Assembly: GCF_001598815.1 (NCBI RefSeq)
Contig: NZ_BCZQ01000038.1
Coordinates: forward strand, 1 to 34,509
From: Sphingopyxis terrae subsp. terrae NBRC 15098
GTDB taxonomy: Bacteria; Pseudomonadota; Alphaproteobacteria; Sphingomonadales; Sphingomonadaceae
Length of the DNA: 34,509 nt
Direction: 5' to 3'
This document shows positions 24,710-32,203 of the stretch, in pieces; within the stretch, counting starts at the first letter, position 1; every line of letters starts with the position of its first letter. Made by a program: the position numbers and the translations under genes. The notes under the pieces were generated by a model. That model saw nothing but the letters and a program-made list of their open reading frames with translations. It ran no database searches and was not told the origin of the DNA.

Positions 24710-26169
24710 CGTTTCATCCTGAGCGGGGGAGCGATAACGCCGTCAGCAACCACGCGCGGGGCGGCGGCGGGAATCTTGCGTTCCTCTTTCGGACGGTCGC
24801 CCATCATCATGCGATCGAGCAGTTGGCCGACGAGGCCGAGCGCATCGACCTGATCGTCATGCACCCCGACCGGAAAGCTCATCATCTCGTTCTTGAGATC
24901 CGTGAACCACGGCGCGTTGCGGGGATAGCGCAGACCTTGGAGCGCCATGCGGCCGCGGATCGACTGCGCACGAATGGCCTTGTCGCCGCGCGTCGGGAAT
25001 TGCTCGCGCGCGGTGTAGCTTCCCGTCTCGACCATCTGCTTGATGAGGAACGGGCCGACGCCGCTCTTGATTTGTCCGGTTTCCTCTGCCCAGCCGATCG
25101 GATGCCATTTGCGCACCAACGCGCAGAAACTGTCGACCCAGACATTCGACGCCGCCTGTTCGCGCCACAGGTCGAGCAGATAGAGCTTGCCCTCGCTGTC
25201 CACACCGACGACGACATGAACGGTGTAATCGCCGCCGTTCGCGGTCACGGCATAGTCAGACGCGCCATAGACGGCGAGCTGGTCGCGCGGCGGGATATGA
25301 TCGACCGGGATAAGCCAGTCGGACTTGAAATAATCGCCCGTCTCAGGGGCGGGACGCTGCTGGTAGAGAGCCGACCAATCCCGCGGTGGAAGCGCGCGCT
25401 TGATGCGTTCCAGCGCCTCGACAGGGTATTGCTCAGGCCACAGCGCATTGCCGTCGTCGTCGATCGCCGGGAGATTGAGGATGGTCCAATTTTCGTGGCC
25501 ATGATCGCTTTGCAGCCATCCCGACAGGTCATCTTCGTGCCAACGGGTTTGAATGATGACGATGCGCCCGCCAGGCATGAGGCGAGTGTAGGCCGTCGAT
25601 GTGTACCAATCCTTGGTTTTCTTGCGGATCACCTCAGATTCGGCATCTTCGCGGTTCTTCACCGGGTCATCGATCAGCAGCAGGTGGGCGCCGCGCCCCG
25701 TCAGCGGCCCACCTACGCCGACCGCATAAAACGCCCCCCGCTGCTTCGTCGTGTGCTCATAGCCCCCGCTCGCGCCCTCGATATGGAAACGCTTGGCGCT
25801 TTTGCTGTCATCGGCCAGCCCAACGCCGGGGAATATCGCCTGAAAGCTTTCGTCCTCGATCTGGTTCTTGACCTTGCGCCCGAAGTCGTCCGCCAGTTCC
25901 TGCGCATAGGTCGCGGTGACGACGTAGTGGTCAGGGTTGCGTCCCATATACCACGCCGGAAAAAACTCGCTCGCCAGCATTGATTTGCCGTGGCGGGGCG
26001 GCATGGTGATCATCAGCCGAGTGATCTCGCCGCGCTCGACCATTTCGAGGTGACGAGCGATCAGACGATGGTGCGGCGCGTCCTGATAGCTCGGCCACTG
26101 ATAGGCGGCATAGGAGATCAGGCGCGAGAAGGCGTAATCCTCGGCGGTGAGGGCATGGGCGGCGGTCAA
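24706..26169 (-). CDS. terL: Terminase large subunit
   Basis: The 487-residue packaging motor has Walker A PPRHGKS (57-63), Walker B LLLIDD (163-168), and a coupling segment QTRWHEDD (207-214). The RNase H-like nuclease has Asp305 (YGASDYAV) and a C-terminal HDDQVDA (437-443). The start is TTG 26169: it overlaps the small-subunit TGA, has GAGGG 7 bases upstream, and the next ATG would remove over 40 residues before Walker A. It translocates DNA through the portal and cuts the concatemer. Confidence 0.92.
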   Translation of the reverse strand: MTAAHALTAEDYAFSRLISYAAYQWPSYQDAPHHRLIARHLEMVERGEITRLMITMPPRHGKSMLASEFFPAWYMGRNPDHYVVTATYAQELADDFGRKVKNQIEDESFQAIFPGVGLADDSKSAKRFHIEGASGGYEHTTKQRGAFYAVGVGGPLTGRGAHLLLIDDPVKNREDAESEVIRKKTKDWYTSTAYTRLMPGGRIVIIQTRWHEDDLSGWLQSDHGHENWTILNLPAIDDDGNALWPEQYPVEALERIKRALPPRDWSALYQQRPAPETGDYFKSDWLIPVDHIPPRDQLAVYGASDYAVTANGGDYTVHVVVGVDSEGKLYLLDLWREQAASNVWVDSFCALVRKWHPIGWAEETGQIKSGVGPFLIKQMVETGSYTAREQFPTRGDKAIRAQSIRGRMALQGLRYPRNAPWFTDLKNEMMSFPVGVHDDQVDALGLVGQLLDRMMMGDRPKEERKIPAAAPRVVADGVIAPPLRMKR

Positions 26170-26624
26170 GTATCGGCCCTCGTCGCTGCTGCCACCGCGG
26201 CGTCACGCTGCTCCTTGGTGGTCGTCTCGATTCCGCCGCTATGCTCAACCTCGCGCTTGTCTCGCCAATCGTCGCTGCGGCGGTTCTTGAGCCAGTTGAG
26301 GGCCGCGCTGGCGTCAGGCGGCACATGCTCGCGGGTATCTGCGCGGACGATCTGCCCTTGGAACTGGAAAACCTTCTCGCTCTCGAAGGTGTAACCGACC
26401 GCCCGCTGGTAAAGGCTGCGCTCGACGCGGTCGTCGCAGGCAGCCTTTCCTACCTTGGCCGCCTCGCAAAATTCCGAATGCTGATTACGCCAGCGGTATA
26501 TCGTCGACACGTTGACCTCGAAAAAATCGGCCAATTCGATGTCGGTCGCACCGAGCTCGCACAGCTTGCGAGCCTGATCGGCGAACTTCGGATCATAGTC
26601 GGAGGGGCGGCCAACCTCAGCCAT
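26166..26624 (-). CDS. terS: Terminase small subunit
   Basis: The 152-residue protein begins MAEVGRPSDYDPKFADQARKLCELGATDIELADFFEVNVSTIYRWRNQH, a helix-turn-helix DNA-recognition domain typical of phage small terminases. A helical oligomerisation region follows (ACDDRVERSLYQRAVGYTFE), then a C-terminal part with SAALNWLKNRRSDDWRDKREVEHSGG. It would bind the packaging site and load the large subunit. ATG 26624 is chosen at the GRP motif; the RBS is weak, and the upstream gene's stop overlaps it. Confidence 0.85.
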   Translation of the reverse strand: MAEVGRPSDYDPKFADQARKLCELGATDIELADFFEVNVSTIYRWRNQHSEFCEAAKVGKAACDDRVERSLYQRAVGYTFESEKVFQFQGQIVRADTREHVPPDASAALNWLKNRRSDDWRDKREVEHSGGIETTTKEQRDAAVAAATRADT

Positions 26625-26907
26625 AGCGAGGCACCAATCCGCTGAGGTGGTCATCCGCATCTCGCTTGAGGAAGCGCACTGGCGCGGTTGCCAAGGCGAT
26701 GCTTTCAAGGATCAGCGGAGGCAATTGGGGAGCCGCTAGAAGCAGCGCGTCCACCTTGACGCCCCAGTAGGCACTCACCAGCGCGTGATAGTACAGTAGC
26801 TGGCCTATCCCGCCAGCGAACGCCGTGAGCGACAGGCCAGTGCCCATCGTTTCGACGACCATATCGCAGAATTCTTCCGAATAGGTGCTTGGACGGCCCG
26901 CAGTCAT
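26617..26907 (-). CDS. TerS-like N-terminus fused to unrelated tail (possible decayed gene)
   Basis: The 96-residue frame opens MTAGRPSTYSEEFCDMVVETMGTGLSLTAFAGGIG, the GRPS helix-turn-helix start seen in small terminases and in the next gene. It then continues in sequence unlike the family (QLLYYHALVSAYWGVKVDALLLAAPQ). One alternative frame over the same bases reads ASYCTITRW, which would fit a recognition helix. It overlaps the TerS start by 8 bases. It may be a shortened functional gene or a frameshifted duplicate. Confidence 0.5.
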   Translation of the reverse strand: MTAGRPSTYSEEFCDMVVETMGTGLSLTAFAGGIGQLLYYHALVSAYWGVKVDALLLAAPQLPPLILESIALATAPVRFLKRDADDHLSGLVPRYG

Positions 26908-26931
26908 GGGCAGGCCAGTTACAGCATAAAA

Positions 26932-27111
26932 TCATGCTTGGGACGGGGGCAAAAATATCTCGCCGCGGCTGGCAAGCATTTTCAGCGTCCGGCGCGTCCA
27001 TGACCGCTCCGTTCCAAGCGCACGGCAGACCTGGCGAACAGGCACAGGCCCATGCTTGCGCCAATAGGTCAGGACGCGAGCACGGGTAGCAGGAGGGCGG
27101 CCCTTGTTCAT
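26932..27111 (-). CDS. Small winged-helix-like DNA-binding protein
   Basis: ATG 27111, with GGAG 8 bases upstream, opens a 59-residue basic protein (MNKGRPPATRARVLTYWRKHGPVPVRQVCRALGTERSWTRRTLKMLASRGEI). The 'PVRQVCRALG..RSWTRRTLKML...G.I' pattern fits a winged helix-turn-helix. The long frame upstream is antisense noise. Overlaps the next-upstream gene by ATGA. Probably a transcriptional regulator or packaging accessory, not determined. Confidence 0.6.
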   Translation of the reverse strand: MNKGRPPATRARVLTYWRKHGPVPVRQVCRALGTERSWTRRTLKMLASRGEIFLPPSQA

Positions 27112-27275
27112 GCACTGGCTCCGGTCTTGAGGGGTGATGCCTTGGCGATCGCGACACAGGCCTTCGCGTATTCCTTGTCCACCTTCCACGTCGGGAACAG
27201 GGCGCGCAGATCGTCGAGCGTGATCTTGCCGCGGCGGAAGTCGATCAGGTCGAGGTGGAGTTTCTGGACGGTCAT
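27108..27275 (-). CDS. Small hypothetical protein
   Basis: The 55-residue protein begins MTVQKLHLDLIDFRRGKITLDDLRALFPTWKVDKEYAKACVAIAKA. It is helical and charged; 'ITLDDLRALF' suggests a small helical bundle. ATGA overlaps on both sides support it. No family recognised. Confidence 0.55.
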   Translation of the reverse strand: MTVQKLHLDLIDFRRGKITLDDLRALFPTWKVDKEYAKACVAIAKASPLKTGASA

Positions 27276-27658
27276 GGGGATTTCGGCTTCCACTGGATCG
27301 CGTTTCCCGCGCGAGACCAAAGCGAGAAGACTTCCGCGCTATCGAGGAGCGTTGCTTCAAACAACGCATTGCCGTCATAGGCGCCGGTCAGCCATCCAGA
27401 CCAAGAACCAAACTCCCCGGCAAAATCATATTCAAGACCGTGGCGCTTCTTGCCGGGAGCAAAGAGCAGCGCATTATCATCGTCACCATCACGATGATCG
27501 TACAGGTGGCCTATGGCTTGGGTATTGAAGCTGATCGATGCTCTGGAAACATCATTGACGATCATGAACGGTGCGCCCATGGCAGCCCACCGCGCTTCAA
27601 GGCGCGAACGAAAGTTGACGCCCTTGTAGGCGGTAGGCTTTCCGACGCGACCGGTCAT
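27272..27658 (-). CDS. Hypothetical protein with YKGVNFRSRLEARWAA motif
   Basis: The 128-residue protein has TAYKGVNFRSRLEARWAAM (about 8-27), a pattern often seen at the start of phage PD-(D/E)XK-like nuclease or hydrolase-like proteins. The rest (NTQAIGHLYDHRDGDDDNALLFAPGKKRHGLEYDF) does not match a nuclease core that I can identify. GGGGGA precedes ATG 27658. Its stop overlaps the next gene. A nuclease role is only a guess. Confidence 0.55.
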   Translation of the reverse strand: MTGRVGKPTAYKGVNFRSRLEARWAAMGAPFMIVNDVSRASISFNTQAIGHLYDHRDGDDDNALLFAPGKKRHGLEYDFAGEFGSWSGWLTGAYDGNALFEATLLDSAEVFSLWSRAGNAIQWKPKSP

Positions 27659-27813
27659 GATTGATCCCCCTTGGCGAGAAATGCGCGATACTCCCGCTTG
27701 CAAGCCAAGACTCGGTCACGGCTTAAGCCAAGCTCCTTGGCGATCTGGACATTAGACAGTCCTTTGCCAGCCAATCGAAGAATGATTGGTCCTCGTTCAA
27801 TAGCCTTTTTCAT
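27655..27813 (-). CDS. 52-residue helix-turn-helix protein
   Basis: ATG 27813 after AAAGGATAGGA opens a 52-residue protein, MKKAIERGPIILRLAGKGLSNVQIAKELGLSRDRVLACKREYRAFLAKG. LSNVQIAKELGLSRDRVLACKR is a clear HTH of the resolvase/sigma-like kind. It lies directly downstream of the 113-bp dyad and may bind it. Its TGA overlaps the next ATG. Confidence 0.65.
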   Translation of the reverse strand: MKKAIERGPIILRLAGKGLSNVQIAKELGLSRDRVLACKREYRAFLAKGDQS

Positions 27814-27824
27814 TATCCTATCCT

Positions 27825-27937
27825 TTGCGGGAGATGCGGGTAGATGCGGGTAAAGATTCCCCTACCCCACGCGATTTGGCTGCCAAATTCCGCGCGGGGG
27901 CTGAAACACTCCCCGCAACCTCCCGCATCTCCCGCAA
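27825..27937. repeat. 113-bp symmetric dyad (candidate origin or regulatory site)
   Basis: TTGCGGGAGATGCGGG (27825-27840) has its exact 16-bp inverted copy at 27922-27937. Exactly centred between them is the palindrome ATTTGGCTGCCAAAT (27874-27888, centre 27881). Extra partial repeats of GATGCGGGT (27843-27850) on the left and CCCCGCAACC on the right make it iteron-like. It lies between the replicative ATPase and a helix-turn-helix gene. This is the longest noncoding gap of the replication operon (128 bases). Origin, partition-like site or processed RNA stem are alternatives. Confidence 0.6.
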
Positions 27938-27941
27938 GATT

Positions 27942-29498
27942 TCATACCTCTTCAACGGACCAAACCTTCTGTTTCGAGTGGCTGTCCTCGGAATCTACGA
28001 AGCGTAAGCCATCGATAATTCTTCCTTTTTTGCTCGCCAAAAACTTGCCAAGCCTGATCGCGGACAGCACGCCCTTCGTTTCGGCAACGCCCTGCATGGC
28101 GTGGTGCAAATCGGGCGCGGTATACTGACCGTTGTAATTGTCCTTCGATCGCTCGATCGCCCGTCCAGTGGTGACATATTCTCCAATGAATTCGTTGCGC
28201 CAGGCGCGGAGAAGGGAACGTAGGGAGGCGGTTTCCGGGTCATCCGCGCGGGCCTGCTCCATCGTCTCCGCTGGGTCGACAAGACCGAGCCAGACGAGGG
28301 CGGATCGCACGACCTTGCTCCAGTCTTCGAATGATGCCAGCGGGCGGCACTGGTTCGGATAGCCGGCGACGGCATAAGAGCGGCAGACGGTCAGAGCCGC
28401 CGCGATGAACTTGCCGCGGTTCGCCATCACCAGCGCGAACGGGTCGGATTTGAATTGCCGCAGCTCTGGCCGTTCGGTCTTTGGGTCGAGGGTGCATAGG
28501 ATGACGCGGCGCGTCATGTCGCCGACGAGGCGGATATTGTTGCCCGTCGCGAAGACGCAGGCGCGGTTTTCGACCTTGACGAGTTTCGATGATCCAAGCG
28601 GGCGGACGGAAACGATCGGGCGTTCGATCATCTGGCAGAGCAAATCTCCGCCAAGCTCTCCGTTCACATTGTCAATAGAGATGACGGCTTGTCCGTTCAG
28701 CAGCGCCGACACAAGGCGCTTCTCCGTCTCCTCTTCGGTGCGGCCCGCCGTGATGACCGGCGCATAATCGCCAAGGCCAAGACCGGCTGAAACGTCGATG
28801 ATATAGCTCTTGCCGGACCCGGCAACCGGCGCCGTCGTGGCGTGCATAGGCACGGCCGATAGAGCCCCGCGAACAACCGTAGTGATCAAAGCGGAAAATG
28901 CCGCCGACCGGCTTGCCTCATTCGCGAAGGGGAAACCCTCAAGAAGCATCCCGAGCGTTTCAATGGCTCGCAGCCCATCATCGCGGGTCGGCTTATCCGG
29001 AATCGGTGGCAGCGACGGGGGCTCAAGCAAAAGAAGCTGCGTCGCCTCGTCATATCCGGCTTCTGACAGAATGGTGCCATCGGGCCTCAGGGTCGGCGTT
29101 GTGATAACCCCGGCGAGCCTCTGGAATTCCCATTCACCATCGCGGCTGAGAACCGTCTGCGCGACATTGCGCGGCGGATCGGTAGGAACCCAATCGTTCT
29201 TGCGGGCATTGAATTTCATCCAGCTCGCCGCGCGCGACATGTGATCAGTGAGGCAGTCCGCATCGACTTCGCACAACCGCGCGACCTTGGTCTTTCGACC
29301 ATGCGCTGCCGGCATTTCATCGAGGACAGGCTTGACGATGCCGCCGCGGACGAACAGCGGCGCACCGGACGCGATAAGCGCGCGTTCGGCATCGGTCGCG
29401 ATAATATGAAGTGCGTCCGGACGGACCTGGATCGAGCGCCCGCCGCGCTCAACAGCATTGGTGAATTTCTTCAAAATTGGCTCGACATTATCAGCCAT
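27942..29498 (-). CDS. Replicative ATPase/helicase
   Basis: The 518-residue protein has Walker A APVAGSGKS (223-231), Walker B VISIDN (272-277), a sensor-like segment CVFATGNN (314-321) and arginine-finger candidates MTRR (about 327-330). This is the order of an AAA+/SF3-type helicase. The N-terminal 200 residues are likely a primase-associated or regulatory domain. It follows the primase by overlap, so the two probably work together at the phage origin. ATG 29498 chosen; GTG 29501 is an alternative. Assigned family is inferred from motifs. Confidence 0.75.
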   Translation of the reverse strand: MADNVEPILKKFTNAVERGGRSIQVRPDALHIIATDAERALIASGAPLFVRGGIVKPVLDEMPAAHGRKTKVARLCEVDADCLTDHMSRAASWMKFNARKNDWVPTDPPRNVAQTVLSRDGEWEFQRLAGVITTPTLRPDGTILSEAGYDEATQLLLLEPPSLPPIPDKPTRDDGLRAIETLGMLLEGFPFANEASRSAAFSALITTVVRGALSAVPMHATTAPVAGSGKSYIIDVSAGLGLGDYAPVITAGRTEEETEKRLVSALLNGQAVISIDNVNGELGGDLLCQMIERPIVSVRPLGSSKLVKVENRACVFATGNNIRLVGDMTRRVILCTLDPKTERPELRQFKSDPFALVMANRGKFIAAALTVCRSYAVAGYPNQCRPLASFEDWSKVVRSALVWLGLVDPAETMEQARADDPETASLRSLLRAWRNEFIGEYVTTGRAIERSKDNYNGQYTAPDLHHAMQGVAETKGVLSAIRLGKFLASKKGRIIDGLRFVDSEDSHSKQKVWSVEEV

Positions 29499-30502
29499 CA
29501 CGACCGCACCCCCATCAACTGATCATTCCAGTCCTTGAAAGGGGGATCCGGAAACACTTCTTCGACCTTTAGCCCCTGGCTGCTGTGAACGATGCGCGCT
29601 GCGACTACGGCTTTTCTCCCCGCGATATTATTGTCACCGGCAAGAATGAGAGACTGGACTGCCCGCGGAAAAATCATGCGCGGCATGACGGCGGTTCCGC
29701 ACGAAACCCATACCGACATATGCGGCAGCAACTGCGCCAGCGTCAGACCGTCCTCAGGCCCCTCGCAATAGACGATTTGCTCGGCGACCGGGCCAAGGCG
29801 GATCGCCGAACCAACGAGCTTTCCGAACGTCAGTTTGGCCTTCGCCTTTGTTCCGTCCGCTCGCGTCCGCTCATATTTCCGGCGCCCGCCATCTTCCAGG
29901 AAAACGCATTGGACACCGACAATATCGTCGCTGTTATCCTGCATCGCGAAAACGACCGCCGGAATGTCGCGGCCTACCTCGCCAGTTTCAGCATTGCGCC
30001 AGCGGGGCGTCATCGCAAAGCGGACGGTTTCAGGCAGGTCCATGACGATGCCGCGCGACCGCAGATATACTTCTGCAGGCGTTCCTTTCGGTGGTATCGA
30101 TGCTGCCCAAATCTCCTTGGCGACGGCGATACGCTCCGCCATTTTTTCTTCGTCTTCCGCTTTGCGACGGGCGCGCTCCTCTTCACTGATAACCGGGAAT
30201 TCATCGCCAGCGAGGGCTTCATAGGCTTGGCGAAACGTCATGCCCTCGCCTTCCATCAAGAAGGTGATAGCATCGCCGCTTTTGCCGCAGCCGTGGCAGT
30301 AATATTGCCCATTCGAGTCATTGACCTCGAAACTTGGCGTCCGTTCATTATGGAACGGGCAGAGCCCGACCTTCTCGCTTCGGCCACGGGCCTTAAGCGT
30401 CGTATGGCGGCCGATAATGTCAGACAGGTTGTGCCTGTCCTTAGCCGCCTTGACGAGCTGCTCAAATTCCGCGGAGGGAAGACGGGCGGGCGAACTGCTC
30501 AC
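29498..30502 (-). CDS. DNA primase, CHC2 zinc finger and Toprim
   Basis: The 334-residue protein has a CHC2 zinc finger at 48-72 (Cys48, His51, Cys69, Cys72; CPFHNERTPSFEV ... YYCHGCGKSGDAI). A Toprim domain follows, with Glu247 (VYCEGPEDG) and Asp290 (ILAGDNN). It is shorter than bacterial DnaG (about 600) and has no helicase domain; the adjacent ATPase likely supplies it. The zinc site recognises the template and Toprim makes the primer. Start GTG 30502 overlaps the upstream TGA. Confidence 0.88.
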   Translation of the reverse strand: MSSSPARLPSAEFEQLVKAAKDRHNLSDIIGRHTTLKARGRSEKVGLCPFHNERTPSFEVNDSNGQYYCHGCGKSGDAITFLMEGEGMTFRQAYEALAGDEFPVISEEERARRKAEDEEKMAERIAVAKEIWAASIPPKGTPAEVYLRSRGIVMDLPETVRFAMTPRWRNAETGEVGRDIPAVVFAMQDNSDDIVGVQCVFLEDGGRRKYERTRADGTKAKAKLTFGKLVGSAIRLGPVAEQIVYCEGPEDGLTLAQLLPHMSVWVSCGTAVMPRMIFPRAVQSLILAGDNNIAGRKAVVAARIVHSSQGLKVEEVFPDPPFKDWNDQLMGVRS

Positions 30503-31080
30503 GCGAACACCAGCGCATATCGCCGGATCATATCCGCGGTTTCATCATCCGAGATCACGCCTTCCTCGCGCGCGATCATGATCTTGGCCTTGCGCTCGGC
30601 AGGGTTTGTTTCGAGTTCGATCAGGCGCAGGACAACACGCTTTGCAGCATATTCGATCGGCTCGTCATTGAATTGGCGCTTGCCAACTGGCGCTCCGACC
30701 TCGGCCAACCGCTGCTCGACCGTTTCCCACGACCGATGCACCCCGCACGGGATATTGCGCCGCACAAGGCCATTCATGACATCGATCTGCGCGCGCGACG
30801 GCGTTCCCTTGCCATCCTTCATTTCTGCGAAATAGACGCCGCCCGGGAAGGCGATCAGCAGGTCTGGTATTCCGGCTATGGCCCCGTTGCGATGCAGCTT
30901 GGTCCGCTCATAATCGCTGCGCTTGCCCGACTGCGGGATATGCGCGACGAACAGGCCCAGGCGGCGGCAGGCGGCGACGACATGACGCTGGCGCACATCC
31001 TCGCTGGCGGGATTGCGGTCCTCCGGCTCGATGAAAAATTCGGGTGGGGCGTATAGATCGCTTTCAAGATGCGCGAACAC
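30499..31080 (-). CDS. VRR-NUC-type nuclease
   Basis: The 193-residue protein has the PD-(D/E)XK core: GIPDLLIAF (Asp73), then VYFAEMKDGKG (Glu86, Lys88), followed by SRAQIDVMN. It is a VRR-NUC-like domain, as in many phage recombination or branched-DNA nucleases. The preceding helix (ASEDVRQRHVVAACRRLG) is typical. Start is GTG 31080, set by AAAGGAG 7 bases upstream; the frame open to 31200 overlaps the HNH gene and lacks support. It is in the replication operon. Confidence 0.8.
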   Translation of the reverse strand: MFAHLESDLYAPPEFFIEPEDRNPASEDVRQRHVVAACRRLGLFVAHIPQSGKRSDYERTKLHRNGAIAGIPDLLIAFPGGVYFAEMKDGKGTPSRAQIDVMNGLVRRNIPCGVHRSWETVEQRLAEVGAPVGKRQFNDEPIEYAAKRVVLRLIELETNPAERKAKIMIAREEGVISDDETADMIRRYALVFA

Positions 31081-31687
31081 GACGACGCTCCTTTTCGCAA
31101 ATGCGGCAGACGCGCTTTCCATCCTGTCGGCTTGATGGAGGCAGGATATGCAATCCTCGACGGCAATGGGTTCTTTTGCGGGCGCGTTCATGCGAAGCAA
31201 TCAGGCCAGCGCTGCTTAGTCGGCCGCGCTGCACCATGTCTTTCATATTGGCTGAGTGCGACCCCCAGCGGAGATGTGCGGGGTTGCAACAGGGAGGGTT
31301 ATCGCAAGAATGAAGCGCGCCATATTCAGGGCTCGGCCTCGACATTCCCTCAAGTTCGAGAGATATATGCGTGGCCTTAATAAGCCGTCCATTGACGAAT
31401 ATCGTGCCGTAACCTTCGACACTACGAGCGCGCATCCAAGGCCAGCATTCATCCGGGCCGCCGAAGTCAATACTTGCCAAGAATCGGTAGATCGGAGGAA
31501 CGCCTCGCCAGTTCTTGCGGGGCTGCTCGGCAAACGCCTTGGAGCGCTTACGGGTATCTCGGGGCCATAGGTCACAAATGCGGCGTGCATCAATTTCAGC
31601 GCTCAGCCGAAGCAAGGCGCCCGGCTGGAACATAATCTCGTTCAGTTTTTCATGTTCGGGAAATATCGCTCCATCAAGCAGCCCCAC
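31064..31687 (-). CDS. HNH endonuclease (HNH_3-like) with C-terminal zinc module
   Basis: The 207-residue protein has GPDECWPWMRARSVEGYGTIFVNG (78-100), THISLELEGM (106-115), LHSCDNPPCCNPAHLRWG (125-142) and ANMKDMVQRGR (146-156). This is the phage homing HNH pattern ('H.CDNP.C.NP.HL..G...N..D...RGR'). His107 and His126 fit the core. The end (HCRRGLH...RVCRICEKE) resembles the C-terminal module of the endonuclease at 9870-10460. GTG 31687 follows GGGAGG with 6-base spacing. It overlaps both neighbours, so the insertion uses operon expression. Confidence 0.8.
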   Translation of the reverse strand: MGLLDGAIFPEHEKLNEIMFQPGALLRLSAEIDARRICDLWPRDTRKRSKAFAEQPRKNWRGVPPIYRFLASIDFGGPDECWPWMRARSVEGYGTIFVNGRLIKATHISLELEGMSRPSPEYGALHSCDNPPCCNPAHLRWGSHSANMKDMVQRGRLSSAGLIASHERARKRTHCRRGLHILPPSSRQDGKRVCRICEKERRRVRAS

Positions 31688-31886
31688 GACGCGCCTCCCG
31701 CCGTGCAAGTTCTGCCTCGACCATGACGCGCACGGTATCGAACGTCTCCCCGAACCCGCGCGCGAGGCTTTCAATGTCGGCCTCAGTGAAGCGATCGCGG
31801 TGCAGGATGCAGTCCATGAGCGCGATCCGCTTGCCGATCTTGGTGGGCGCCGGCTTGGGGAAGTATTTGGGTTTGCGTCCTCGCAT
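31674..31886 (-). CDS. Small early protein
   Basis: The 70-residue protein begins MRGRKPKYFPKPAPTKIGKRIALMDCILHRDRFTEADIESLARGF. It has a basic, Pro-rich start and a helical C-terminus ending ARREARRGAA. ATG 31886 overlaps the preceding TGA by one base. The first 20 residues could bind nucleic acid. No family recognised. Confidence 0.55.
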   Translation of the reverse strand: MRGRKPKYFPKPAPTKIGKRIALMDCILHRDRFTEADIESLARGFGETFDTVRVMVEAELARREARRGAA

Positions 31887-32065
31887 CACTCGAACGCCCC
31901 CACGATCCGTTGCACGAAATTGGGCGACAGGCTGTAATGAAGCGCGATCTGCTCGACCGGCTGGCCTGCACCGTAACGACGCTTGATGTCGGCGTTGCGC
32001 TGGGCAGTGGCGTCCCATTGCTCGTAGCGCGATTTGGAGCGCGCGAAGAGGTCAGAGTTCTTCAT
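31886..32065 (-). CDS. Small helix-turn-helix protein
   Basis: The 59-residue protein MKNSDLFARSKSRYEQWDATAQRNADIKRRYGAGQPVEQIALHYSLSPNFVQRIVGAFE ends in a helix-turn-helix (PVEQIALHYSLSPNFVQRIV). ATG 32065 is preferred to 32071 because it forms an ATGA overlap with the upstream 25-residue frame. Probably a small regulator in the early operon. Confidence 0.6.
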   Translation of the reverse strand: MKNSDLFARSKSRYEQWDATAQRNADIKRRYGAGQPVEQIALHYSLSPNFVQRIVGAFE

Positions 32066-32139
32066 GCGCATTCTCGCTCATGCGCAGAGTCCGTCGTCAA
32101 GGCGGCGTAGAGCGTCACCGATGCCGAAAATATGTCCAT
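32062..32139 (-). CDS. 25-residue open frame (leader-like)
   Basis: ATG 32139, with AGGGG nearby, opens MDIFSASVTLYAALTTDSAHERECA and stops by ATGA overlap with the next gene. The overlap argues for real translation. It follows the nested hairpins at 32156-32189, so it could be a leader peptide that senses or couples expression. Confidence 0.45.
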   Translation of the reverse strand: MDIFSASVTLYAALTTDSAHERECA

Positions 32140-32155
32140 CTGGTAAACCCCTGTG

Positions 32156-32189
32156 GTTAATCGAAATTAACGGATCGGCGCCCGTTAAT
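32156..32189. promoter_or_regulatory. Two mutually exclusive inverted repeats
   Basis: GTTAAT (32156-32161) pairs with ATTAAC (32166-32171) through a CGAA loop. The same ATTAACGG (32166-32173) also pairs with CCGTTAAT (32182-32189) across ATCGGCGC. The shared central arm makes the hairpins exclusive. Either a two-state RNA switch between two genes of the leftward operon, or a three-half-site DNA operator. Confidence 0.5.
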
Positions 32190-32203
32190 CCTGTTACGGG
32201 ACG

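Noticed and set aside
22841..24853. 670-codon plus-strand frame opposite the portal gene
   Set aside because: It is antisense to a well-supported portal, has no coherent domain, and reflects GC-rich third-position bias.
27818..27928. 36-codon minus-strand frame through the 113-bp dyad (starts MREVAGSV)
   Set aside because: The SD touches the ATG with no spacing, and the frame coincides with the inverted repeat. I cannot exclude it, but the symmetry is the stronger explanation.
30499..31200. Longer VRR-NUC start at 31200
   Set aside because: The extra 40 codons lie wholly within the HNH gene, while GTG 31080 has a strong AAAGGAG.
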